From: Roseibium porphyridii
GTDB taxonomy: Bacteria; Pseudomonadota; Alphaproteobacteria; Rhizobiales; Stappiaceae
DNA: 64,000 nucleotides
Direction of reading: 5' to 3'
Assembly (NCBI RefSeq): GCF_026191725.2
Contig: NZ_CP120863.1
Location: 3,638,001-3,702,000 of the forward strand
Position numbers and translations under genes: made by a program. This document shows, one piece after another, positions 9,256 to 17,034 of the stretch. The stretch's first letter is position 1; each line of letters starts with the position of its first letter. A model generated the notes under the pieces. It was not told the origin of the DNA and searched no databases. It saw only the letters and a list, made by a program, of their open reading frames with translations.

Positions 9256-9732
9256 TTAACGCTTGGAGAACTGGAACGAACGGCGTGCTTTGCGCTTGCC
9301 GAACTTCTTACGTTCAACAACGCGGCTGTCACGTGTGAGGAAGCCGTTTTTCTTCAAAATACCGCGAAGCTCAGGCTCGTAGTGTGTCAGGGCCTTGGAG
9401 AGACCGTGACGCACAGCACCTGCCTGACCGGAAAGTCCACCGCCGGTGACAGTCGCAATGACGTCATACTGACCGGCACGATCCGTCAACATGATCGGCT
9501 GTTGCAGGATCATCTGGAGGACAGGACGAGCAAAATACTCAGTGTAGTCCTTCTTGTTGATCACGATCTTGCCAGTGCCCGGCTTGATCCATACGCGCGC
9601 AATAGCGTCTTTACGTTTGCCAGTCGCATATGCGCGACCTTGTGCGTCCAACTTCTGAACGTGGACCGGTGCTTCAGGGGCTGCGGTTTCGACCGCGCCG
9701 CCCAATTCTTCCAAGGATTGCAGCTCAGCCAT
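9256..9732 (-). CDS. rpsI: 30S ribosomal protein S9
   Basis: The protein has 158 residues. The conserved core ([37 protein letters not shown]) and the basic C-terminal tail ending [13 protein letters not shown], which reaches the ribosomal P site, are intact. An N-terminal extension of about 30 acidic/Ala/Pro-rich residues is usual in alphaproteobacteria. It starts two bases after the rplM stop codon, so both are translated from one transcript, the conserved L13-S9 operon. Confidence 0.97.
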   Translation of the reverse strand: MAELQSLEELGGAVETAAPEAPVHVQKLDAQGRAYATGKRKDAIARVWIKPGTGKIVINKKDYTEYFARPVLQMILQQPIMLTDRAGQYDVIATVTGGGLSGQAGAVRHGLSKALTHYEPELRGILKKNGFLTRDSRVVERKKFGKRKARRSFQFSKR

Positions 9733-9734
9733 CG

Positions 9735-10202
9735 TTAAGCCCTCTTGCCGTCATTCTTTGCATTAAGGCCCTTAACGTCGACGAGTTCCGGCGACTGAGC
9801 TTCGTGCGGGTGGTTCGGACCAGCATAAACCTTGAGGTTCTTCAGCTGCTTGTTGGACAGAGGACCGCCTGGCATCATGCGCTGGACAGCTTTTTCCAGA
9901 ATACGCTCAGGAAAACGGCCTTCCAGGATCGCACGAGCTGTGCGTTCCTTGATGCCACCCGGGTGGCCGGTGTGCCAGTAGTACTTCTTGTTGTCGTACT
10001 TACGGCCGGTGAGCACCACCTTGTCAGCATTGATGACGATAACATTGTCACCCGTGTCAATGTGAGGCGTATAGGTCGGCAGATGCTTGCCGCGCAGGTG
10101 ATTGGCGATGTAGGCAGCCAAACGGCCGACGACCATGCCTTCTGCGTCAATCAAGATCCACTTTTTCTCGACCTCAGCCGGCTTGGCAGAGTAGGTCTTC
10201 AT
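9735..10202 (-). CDS. rplM: 50S ribosomal protein L13
   Basis: The protein has 155 residues and starts [15 protein letters not shown], the usual alphaproteobacterial N-terminus; the longer upstream frame to 10307 lies in the promoter and leader and is not translated. Conserved L13 segments are present: [49 protein letters not shown] and [13 protein letters not shown]13 is an early 23S rRNA-binding assembly protein. It is first in the two-gene operon with rpsI. Confidence 0.97.
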   Translation of the reverse strand: MKTYSAKPAEVEKKWILIDAEGMVVGRLAAYIANHLRGKHLPTYTPHIDTGDNVIVINADKVVLTGRKYDNKKYYWHTGHPGGIKERTARAILEGRFPERILEKAVQRMMPGGPLSNKQLKNLKVYAGPNHPHEAQSPELVDVKGLNAKNDGKRA

Positions 10203-10517
10203 GGGTTTGATCCATAATTGGTCGGTTAAAGAAAAGGCCCGCGCGACTTCATAATAAAGTCTGCGAACGGACCTTGAATTCGTTCGAGTGCGCTTATACG
10301 CCGACACACAAGTGACGTCAATTACAAATATTTCGTCTTTGACTATTTTTTCTGTTATTTTTCAACTACTTAAAAAAACGGTATTATAATACCACACATT
10401 TTGAAGTGCGAGCCTTCGGCGCTTCTAACCGCAGTTGTTCCGTGAAGGCTTAGCGATTTTACGCGCGCTTAAGCGATGATCGATAGGATGTTTCCGCAAA
10501 TTACCGGAGGCAACAGA
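10203..10517. other. Intergenic region between rplM and the diguanylate cyclase gene
   Basis: This region holds the rplM promoter and leader, a perfect 14-base palindrome GGTATTATAATACC at 10380-10393, and a small hairpin at 10403-10425 (GAAGTGC with GCGCTTC). The palindrome is placed where an operator for the rightward gene could be. No gene is seen. Confidence 0.5.
10293..10321 (-). promoter_or_regulatory. Sigma-70-type promoter of rplM-rpsI
   Basis: On the minus strand TTGACG (10316-10321) and TATAAG (10293-10298) are 17 bases apart, a near-consensus housekeeping promoter. Transcription would begin near 10286 and give a leader of about 84 bases before the rplM ATG at 10202. No other pair in the intergenic region is as good. 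Confidence 0.7.
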
Positions 10518-11729
10518 ATGGGTTTGGCCAGCCTAATCAATGAAAACCGTAAGCCGATCCTATTCGCATTGGCGGGAACGATTGCCGTCGTTGTGCTTGT
10601 TGCTGCAGCGCTTGACGAACTTATTGACTGGCAGGTCCAGGTTGCCATTCGCAAAAACGCTGAAGTACGTGCACTTAACTGGTCGGAAAACTTCTTTGCA
10701 ACAACACCGAGTTCACGCCGGATGGTGGAGAAAGGCATTGCGACCCCTTCCGAACTGGATCGGCTGGAAAGTTCATTTGCCCTGGTTGATGTTATCCGTT
10801 TCGAGATGTTCAACCGTGAGGGTGTGCGAACGCTTTTGTCCGACACCGGGGTTCTTGACCCCTCCAGCGGTGTAAATACCACCGCGCTCCGGGTTTATGA
10901 AACGGGGCTGCCGCTCGTATTCATTCATGAAAAAGAGGACTACGAAACACAAGCGACACAGTTTGAAACCTATGTTGAGGTTTACCTGCCCGCAATTCTA
11001 CCCTCTGGTGAAACGATAGGCGCGATTGAGGTCTATGTCGACGTAACGAGATTCGAAGATGAGCTGGAGGAAGTTTTTCAGCAAATCAGCGGATATCTCA
11101 TTCTGGGTACGCTGCTAATCGGCCTTTTCCCTGCGGTTGCCTATGTTCGAACAACACGCCAAATCATGCGAAAGGACAAACAGCTGCTTGAATTGACCCG
11201 TTACGACAAGCTAACGGGCATTTACAACAGGGATACTGTGTCGACGTATCTGACGCAGTTTTTCGCATCGCCGGAGGCAGGAGGAAATCTCGGAATATTT
11301 TTTGTCGACGTCGACCATTTCAAACAAGTAAACGATCAGTATGGACATGCAGCAGGAGACAAACTTCTGCAACACATAGCGACCGTTCTAAAGGGCTGCA
11401 TTAATACTGAGACCGACTTGATAGGGCGCTATGGGGGCGATGAATTTGTAATTCTGATGCCAGAAATTTCCAGGGACATGTTCCGTGAAAGGTGTTCGCT
11501 CATTATGAAAGCGTCGCAAACGCCCTGCAGACACAAGGACATCAACTTCATCCCGAGCCTGAGCGTCGGAGCATATCTCACCGAAACCCGGGACACGGAG
11601 AAGTCGGCTCTGCACAAGGCCGACCTCGCTGTTTACGCTGCCAAACGCTCGGGCAGAAGTCAGTTGGTCGAATACACGCCTACACTGGAAGGTCTTTTTG
11701 ACCAGGAAGTTTCAAGGCAGTCCGCGTAA
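10518..11729 (+). CDS. Membrane-bound diguanylate cyclase (GGDEF)
   Basis: A protein of 403 residues from the ATG at 10518, which has GGAGG seven bases upstream; an earlier in-frame ATG at 10476 lacks such a site. One membrane helix lies at about 13-32, a periplasmic sensor region of about 150 residues follows, then a second helix at about 190-210 and a C-terminal GGDEF domain. The catalytic signature GRYGGDEF is intact (GGDEF at 306-310), and the metal/substrate segment FFVDVDHFKQVNDQYGHAAGD is also present, so it should make cyclic di-GMP. No RxxD inhibitory site is seen in the five residues before GGDEF. The sensor region is not a family I can name. The gene converges on the thioesterase gene with 16 bases between them. 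Confidence 0.88.
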   Translation: MGLASLINENRKPILFALAGTIAVVVLVAAALDELIDWQVQVAIRKNAEVRALNWSENFFATTPSSRRMVEKGIATPSELDRLESSFALVDVIRFEMFNREGVRTLLSDTGVLDPSSGVNTTALRVYETGLPLVFIHEKEDYETQATQFETYVEVYLPAILPSGETIGAIEVYVDVTRFEDELEEVFQQISGYLILGTLLIGLFPAVAYVRTTRQIMRKDKQLLELTRYDKLTGIYNRDTVSTYLTQFFASPEAGGNLGIFFVDVDHFKQVNDQYGHAAGDKLLQHIATVLKGCINTETDLIGRYGGDEFVILMPEISRDMFRERCSLIMKASQTPCRHKDINFIPSLSVGAYLTETRDTEKSALHKADLAVYAAKRSGRSQLVEYTPTLEGLFDQEVSRQSA

Positions 11730-11745
11730 TTTTTTCGCCTGCGAA

Positions 11746-12177
11746 TTATCGCGGTGGAATAGAGTAGGTCGCCGTTGCATGTGCAACTGGCACCTCTTCG
11801 CCCTCACCAGCGATTGTGCACTCCACAACAGCCAACCTTTTGCCAAGCTTCAGGAGACGACACGTGCCTAAAAGATCTCCCTGGTCCGGTTTGCGCAGAA
11901 AATTGATATTGAGATTTGTTGTCACCGCGAGAGCCTCGGGGCCAATATGTGCAAGAATGACTACATAAGCTGCCAAGTCAGCCAGTGCCATCATTGCCGG
12001 GCCGGATACAGTTCCTCCCGGCCTTAAGTGCATTTCATTTGCGCTCAACCGCACAACCGCCGTGCCCGATGAAACGCCGTCTATCGAGTACACCCGGCCA
12101 CCTGCATGTATTTGAGGAAACTCCTTGTCCAGCAAAGCCATTATGTCCAAAGCTGTCATGACTGGTTTCATCGGCAT
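11746..12177 (-). CDS. PaaI-family hotdog thioesterase
   Basis: A protein of 143 residues with the hotdog fold pattern of PaaI/YigI-type acyl-CoA thioesterases: an N-terminal segment, the core motif HLRPGGTVSGPAMMALADLAAY with the helix-capping Gly and an acidic residue typical of the active site, then strands LNINFLRKPDQGDLLGTCRLLKLGKRLAVVECTI. The likely reaction is hydrolysis of an acyl-CoA thioester, substrate unknown. In related genomes such a gene is often found near rplM-rpsI; here a diguanylate cyclase lies between. The start could be the ATG at 12177 or the one two codons later. Confidence 0.8.
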   Translation of the reverse strand: MPMKPVMTALDIMALLDKEFPQIHAGGRVYSIDGVSSGTAVVRLSANEMHLRPGGTVSGPAMMALADLAAYVVILAHIGPEALAVTTNLNINFLRKPDQGDLLGTCRLLKLGKRLAVVECTIAGEGEEVPVAHATATYSIPPR

Positions 12178-12351
12178 CTCATATCGCGTTCAAAAAACGT
12201 AAAAAATTCATCGCCAATTACGTAAACGTCAATTCCTTCAAATTGCAAGTGGCGATTTGGCTATAGGTACTGCCAGATATTCTAGTGTTTCGTTGTCAAC
12301 AATCGCGACATGGTCAGACGAGCTGGTAGCGAAACGAATTGAAAGGTTTGA

Positions 12352-13695
12352 TTATTCTGTCGGGCTTGCCGTTATGACCTTGCGCTTTTCAATCTCTTGA
12401 GTTCCTCGGTTCCAGAGCCAAAGCGCTAATCGGTTCAAGCCGACACCCGACCTCATCTGAAATTCTTCGAAGTGAAATCTGCCGTGAGGCAGTCCTTCCA
12501 AAACCAGCTCTTTCTTCAAGCTTTTGCGCATTTCAACGGGCCCGCAGAAGAAAACGTGCGCTTCCAAAAGCCGTCCACCGAGATCGTCAACAATACGATC
12601 CACAGTCAGGCGAGATCCTTGGTTTGAGTTGATTACAGAGAGTTCCAAGTTTTCAGTCTTCTTCGCAATTTGCTCCAACTCTTGCGCGTAGGGAATTTCG
12701 CCTCGTTCACGCACACAGTAGTAGAGTTTCACGGGACCGCTCTCTCGTGATTTCAGGCTTTCGGCGAATGCAAGAAAGGGTGTGACACCAATGCCCGCTC
12801 CGATCCAAACTTGGGGGTCCGCCCCTTTTGGAAAGGTAAAACGGCCGTAAGGACCCAAAACCTTGGCAGACGTTCCAACTTTTAGTTCTGCACGAAGGCG
12901 CCGCGTGTAGCCCCCAAGTTCCTTGATTGAAAACCGCAATGCTCGATCTTGGGTCGGAGCGGCACTCAATGTGAAGGGATGCTCTTCGGAAAGACCGGCT
13001 GCGTTCAATGAAAGAAACACAAACTGGCCGGACTCATGCTTCAGTCCTTGTCCTTGTGGGTGAAGGACAACTTCTGTCAAACCCGTGAGGTGCTTGATGG
13101 ATGCGACTTGATAAAGATGGCCACGCGGTGACAAAGGGCGGAGAAGCGCCAACCAGACGTAACTAAAGATGCCGAGCAAGCAAAAACTGGAAACATAGAG
13201 ACCAAGTGGCTCCAGATTTGAAAAAGGCTTTTCAATAAAGAAAAAATGAAATGTCCCGAGAATGAAGAAAATCCCGATCAGTCTGTGGCTCCATTTCCAA
13301 AGATGATAAGGAATGAAGGTGATCACCGAAGCAATCGTCAAAATGAGCAAGCCATAGAGTCCGACCTCTCCGATATCTTCGGCAATCCCTGACAAAGGCC
13401 CTCCCCGCAGACCATTGATTTCTGCGTCGATGATATCGTGCAGGCCGAGGCACACCATCGCTGTGATGCCCAACCACTTGTGCAGCACATAAATTCTATC
13501 AAGCGGTCCGAAAACGAATTCCAGCCCAGGCAACCGGGTGGCAATGAACTGGTTTGTTCCAAACAAAATGAGAGCAACGGATCCGATGTATTGACTAAAA
13601 ATCGCGATCGGATCGCTTGATGACATCAAGGGCCAATACCAAAGAAGTGGTACCGTCGATGCGACAAATAAGAAGATGAAGCCAATCAAGCGCAC
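12352..13695 (-). CDS. Ferric-reductase-like transmembrane flavocytochrome
   Basis: A protein of 447 residues. The first about 215 residues hold six hydrophobic segments with paired histidines (LHKWLGITAMVCLGLHDI; HLWKWSHRLIGIFFILGTFHFFF), the haem-binding pattern of the ferric reductase/NADPH oxidase family. The second half is an oxidoreductase module: FAD-binding ESGQFVFLSLNAAGLSEEHPFTLS, then nucleotide-binding IGAGIGVTPFLAFAESL and FFCGPVEMRKSL. It should carry electrons from NAD(P)H across the inner membrane to an outside acceptor, metal ion or oxygen; the acceptor is unknown. It appears to be a single gene. Confidence 0.85.
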   Translation of the reverse strand: MRLIGFIFLFVASTVPLLWYWPLMSSSDPIAIFSQYIGSVALILFGTNQFIATRLPGLEFVFGPLDRIYVLHKWLGITAMVCLGLHDIIDAEINGLRGGPLSGIAEDIGEVGLYGLLILTIASVITFIPYHLWKWSHRLIGIFFILGTFHFFFIEKPFSNLEPLGLYVSSFCLLGIFSYVWLALLRPLSPRGHLYQVASIKHLTGLTEVVLHPQGQGLKHESGQFVFLSLNAAGLSEEHPFTLSAAPTQDRALRFSIKELGGYTRRLRAELKVGTSAKVLGPYGRFTFPKGADPQVWIGAGIGVTPFLAFAESLKSRESGPVKLYYCVRERGEIPYAQELEQIAKKTENLELSVINSNQGSRLTVDRIVDDLGGRLLEAHVFFCGPVEMRKSLKKELVLEGLPHGRFHFEEFQMRSGVGLNRLALWLWNRGTQEIEKRKVITASPTE

Positions 13696-13800
13696 ACTAA
13701 GAATTCCATTTGTGTTCGCGGCGACGAGGCGGTCGACCGTGCTTGATTTCGTTAGAGTTTCCCGCGGAGGAACGCAATGGGACAGGAAGACAAGTCGACA

Positions 13801-13827
13801 AAAAGGGCGCTCATTGAGCGCCCTTTA
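13801..13827 (-). terminator. Rho-independent terminator of bmt
   Basis: An 11-bp stem (AAAGGGCGCTC with GAGCGCCCTTT, 13802-13826) with a three-base loop is followed by T residues on the minus strand. It lies 30 bases beyond the bmt stop codon. Confidence 0.85.
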
Positions 13828-13856
13828 GAACCAAAGTTTATGAAGTCAGTCGCGTA

Positions 13857-14885
13857 TCAGCTGCGGCGGCGCCCTCTACGGCGACCGACACCAGCAGCTT
13901 CACTTTCTGCCCGTGCTGCATCTGCTTTCTTGTTCGGCGGGGAAACCAGTGGACCGATCTCGGAAATCATCGTTTCAAGCGTCGGTCGTGGCCCGGGTTT
14001 ATGATCGTCCAAAGCTCTTCTCATGGCGGCGAGATGACTTGGAGACGTTCCGCAACAACCACCAATAATTCGCGCTCCGACATCCATTGCCATATGGGCA
14101 TATTTCGCCATCAGTTCGGGTGTACCCGTGTAGACGACTTCGTCACCTTGGATCTGCGGGATACCGCAATTGGCTTTGGCGACAACAATCGCGTCAGGAT
14201 ACGCATCTGTAATTTCCAAGATGGCCGCCAAAAGGTCCGACGCTCCGACACCACAGTTGGAACCAATCGCGGCCGGTGTACACGCAAATTGATTTTGCAA
14301 TTCACCAAGGTTTGCAGGAGCAAGACCCATCATAGTCTTGCCAGCTGTGTCAAAACTTGCCGTTATCACAAGCGGCAGATCGAATTCACTTGCAGCCTCA
14401 GCAACCGCTTTCATCTCCTCGACGGCTGACATTGTTTCGGCCCAGAGAATATCTGCGCCCCCGTCCCTCAGACCTTCGATCTGTTCCCTGAATGCCTCAA
14501 CCCCTTCCTGGTAGCTCAGAGCGCCGAGCGGTTGAAACAGTTCTCCAGTGGGACCAATGGAACCCGCGATGAGAATTTCGCGATCGGTCTCTTCGCAAAC
14601 TTCACGTGCCAACTGCACACCAAGGCTATTGAGTTCGTTCACCCGCTCCTCAGCCGCATGCAGTTTGAGACGATGGCGGTTGCATCCAAATGTGTTCGTC
14701 AGAATGATATCAGCGCCAGCTTGAACGAAGGACCTGTGCAGGGCCTTGATTTTTTCCGGCTCGTCCGTGTTCCAGAGTTCTGGCGCATCACCTGAGACGA
14801 GCCCCATGTCAAACAGATTGGTACCGAAAGCGCCGTCCGCAAGAAGGGCACCGCGTCGGGACAAAAGGCTTTCCAGCTTGGACAT
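13857..14885 (-). CDS. bmt: Betaine-homocysteine/homocysteine S-methyltransferase family protein
   Basis: A protein of 342 residues with a pterin-free homocysteine methyltransferase barrel. The zinc ligands are visible as C211 (GSNCGVG) and C277-C278 (GGCCGTSP), the set used to activate homocysteine thiolate. The N-terminal LLADGAFGTNLF and ADIILTNTFGCNRHRL motifs also fit. In rhizobia and roseobacters such proteins transfer a methyl group from glycine betaine to homocysteine, making methionine. The C-terminal 40 residues are Ala-rich and end in a run of arginines. It is divergent from the MttB-family gene, which suggests a shared role in handling methylated amines. Confidence 0.8.
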   Translation of the reverse strand: MSKLESLLSRRGALLADGAFGTNLFDMGLVSGDAPELWNTDEPEKIKALHRSFVQAGADIILTNTFGCNRHRLKLHAAEERVNELNSLGVQLAREVCEETDREILIAGSIGPTGELFQPLGALSYQEGVEAFREQIEGLRDGGADILWAETMSAVEEMKAVAEAASEFDLPLVITASFDTAGKTMMGLAPANLGELQNQFACTPAAIGSNCGVGASDLLAAILEITDAYPDAIVVAKANCGIPQIQGDEVVYTGTPELMAKYAHMAMDVGARIIGGCCGTSPSHLAAMRRALDDHKPGPRPTLETMISEIGPLVSPPNKKADAARAESEAAGVGRRRGRRRS

Positions 14886-15128
14886 TCAGCTGTCTTTCTT
14901 TTCAGTTTTTTTCGGAACGGCCCGCAGGCTCTCAGGCAACAAAGGCAGGCCTTGCGTTGTGCTCGCTGTTTTCCCTTTTGAACCAAGAATGTCAATGGAC
15001 AAACTGGTGAAAGCCCAGCAACAAAGCTACATGACGCATTTACGGTATTGTGCGACGCATCTGATGCCCGGTAACAAGTGTGCCTGATCGAGACTACGCC
15101 AACTAAAATTGATCCTGGGAGACACGAA

Positions 15129-16667
15129 ATGTCTGACGCCGCCCCATCTGGCCGACGCGGTAGAAACGCCCGTAGAGAAAGGCGCCAAGCCGGCCCCGGC
15201 GCAATGGCTGTTCCATTTATCTCACGAAATATTCCCAACTATGAAGTCTTGACCGATGAAGGGGCCGCTCGGATCGAGGCAAATACAGACAGGATTCTTG
15301 CCGAGATCGGACTGGAGTTCCGAGAGGACCCCGAAGTTCTCGAAATCTGGAAGTCCGCCGGTGCTGAGATCGATGGCGAACGCGTTCGTTTTCCGAAAGA
15401 TATGCTCCGAGAAATCCTTAAATCGGCACCATCGCAGTTCACCCAGCATGCGCGTAATCCTGCTCGTAACGTCGAAATTGGAGGCAATAACCTTGTTTTC
15501 GCGCCGGTTTACGGACCCCCATTCGTAACAGATCTGGACCAAGGCCGCCGCTACGGCACCATTGAAGACTTCAGGAATTTCGTAAAGCTCGCCTACATGT
15601 CACCCTGGCTGCATCATTCCGGAGGCACGGTCTGCGAGCCTGTGGATTTGCCGGTCAACAAACGCCACTTCGATATGGTCTATTCACATATCAAGTATTC
15701 CGACAAACCCTTCATGGGCTCTGTGACAGCTCCTGAACGCGCGGTAGACTCGGTAAAAATGGCGCAAATCGCATTCGGCGAAGATTTCGTCGACCAGAAT
15801 TGTGTCATGATCCAGCTTATCAATGCCAACTCCCCGCTGGTCTTCGATGCCACAATGCTTGGGGCCCTAAAGGTTTATGCCCGGCACAATCAGGCATGCA
15901 TCGTCTCACCGTTCATTCTTGCTGGTGCCATGAGTCCGGTTACTGTCGCCGGCACTCTTTCCCAGGTATTGGCCGAAGCGATGGCCGGCTGTGCTTTGAC
16001 ACAACTTGTGCGGCCTGGTGCTCCAGTTGTCTTCGGAGCCTTTGTCAGTTCCATATCCATGCAGTCCGGAGCACCCACTTTCGGAAGCCCGGAGGGATCA
16101 TTGCTTCTAAACGGGGCCGCAAAACTGGCCAGAAGGCTTAACCTTCCCTTCCGTTCCGGCGGATCATTTACCGCGTCAAAAAGCCCTGATGCACAGTCAG
16201 CGCAAGAATCTGCCCAAACGATTCTTGCGACGGTTCAATCAGGTGTGAACTTCGCGCTCCATTCCGCAGGTTGGCTTGAAGGCGGTCTTTGCTCTTCCTA
16301 CGAGAAGTTTGTCATGGATGCAGATCAACTTGGCATGATGCACGTGCTTGCAAAGGGCATCGATATCTCCGAAGAAAGCCTGGCAATGGACGCCCTGGAA
16401 GAAGTTGGACCGGGAGGACATTTTCTCGGAGCCTCACACACCCAGCGAAATTTCGAAAGTGCCTTTTATCGCTCCACGATCGCCGACAACAACTCCTATG
16501 AGCAGTGGCTTGCAGACGGTGAACTGGATGCTGCAATGCGCGCGAATTCACGATGGAAGGAACAGTTGAGGTGCTATTCAGGACCGGACATTGACCCTGG
16601 GATCGACGAGGCCTTGCTGGAATTTATGGCAAAACGCAAAGCATCTTTTCCAGACAGCAACGTTTGA
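15129..16667 (+). CDS. Trimethylamine/betaine methyltransferase family protein (MttB, non-pyrrolysine)
   Basis: A protein of 512 residues from the ATG at 15129, preceded by GGGAGAC; an earlier frame to 15078 lacks such a site. The N-terminus is short and very basic (GRRGRNARRERR). The rest matches the MttB superfamily (RILAEIGLEFREDPEVLEIW, PWLHHSGGTVCEPVDLPV, GAMSPVTVAGTLSQVLAEAMAG, GGHFLGASHTQRNFE). The true trimethylamine enzyme of methanogens carries a pyrrolysine at an amber codon; here the frame has no internal stop, so it belongs to the non-Pyl group, some of which demethylate glycine betaine or other quaternary amines onto a corrinoid protein. No corrinoid protein gene is nearby. Its divergent neighbour is the homocysteine methyltransferase gene. 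Confidence 0.85.
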   Translation: MSDAAPSGRRGRNARRERRQAGPGAMAVPFISRNIPNYEVLTDEGAARIEANTDRILAEIGLEFREDPEVLEIWKSAGAEIDGERVRFPKDMLREILKSAPSQFTQHARNPARNVEIGGNNLVFAPVYGPPFVTDLDQGRRYGTIEDFRNFVKLAYMSPWLHHSGGTVCEPVDLPVNKRHFDMVYSHIKYSDKPFMGSVTAPERAVDSVKMAQIAFGEDFVDQNCVMIQLINANSPLVFDATMLGALKVYARHNQACIVSPFILAGAMSPVTVAGTLSQVLAEAMAGCALTQLVRPGAPVVFGAFVSSISMQSGAPTFGSPEGSLLLNGAAKLARRLNLPFRSGGSFTASKSPDAQSAQESAQTILATVQSGVNFALHSAGWLEGGLCSSYEKFVMDADQLGMMHVLAKGIDISEESLAMDALEEVGPGGHFLGASHTQRNFESAFYRSTIADNNSYEQWLADGELDAAMRANSRWKEQLRCYSGPDIDPGIDEALLEFMAKRKASFPDSNV

Positions 16668-17034
16668 ATTGTATTTCAACCATCGACAAAGGACGCCCGG
16701 CAATCTGCTAGGCGTCTTTTTTTGTGCAAATTCATAGTGCTTGCTGCAAAAAACTGATGCACGTTAGCAATAACTGAAGGAAGACCTGCGGATTTTTTGC
16801 ATAATGTCTTCCAGAAGTTTCCAGCTTGAGTTAAAGGTTCCCATTCATTGCGGGTTTCTGATGCTGGAAACGCTCAGAAGCATGCGATAAGCTTGTGCAC
16901 ATGTATTCGGGGATCGGTTGTGCCAGGCAGGTTTAAAGCTTGAGGGAGCTGTTTGAGATGCGAATTCGCTGACCATTAATTTATTAAATACCTCAATGAC
17001 TTGACCGATCTCGATAAATAAAACAGGTTGTTCT
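16668..17034. other. Intergenic region upstream of rkpA
   Basis: After the terminator this stretch of 367 bases becomes A+T-rich near the rkpA start (16965-17025). A possible promoter is TTGAGA (16947-16952), 17 bases, TTAATT, but it is weak. The frame of rkpA is closed by a stop at 17002-17004, so GTG at 17035 is its only possible ordinary start. Confidence 0.4.
16690..16724 (+). terminator. Rho-independent terminator after the MttB-family gene
   Basis: GACGCC (16692-16697) pairs with GGCGTC (16711-16716), loop of 13 bases, followed at once by a run of eight T residues. It lies 24 bases past the stop codon. Confidence 0.8.

Noticed and set aside
9063..9332. N-terminal extension of the MATE protein into rpsI
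   Set aside because: It crosses the S9 terminator and overlaps rpsI; the ATG at 9062 with a good ribosome site gives the normal family length.
15129..16667. Possible pyrrolysine-type trimethylamine methyltransferase
   Set aside because: The frame is complete at family length without any internal amber codon, so it belongs to the non-pyrrolysine group.
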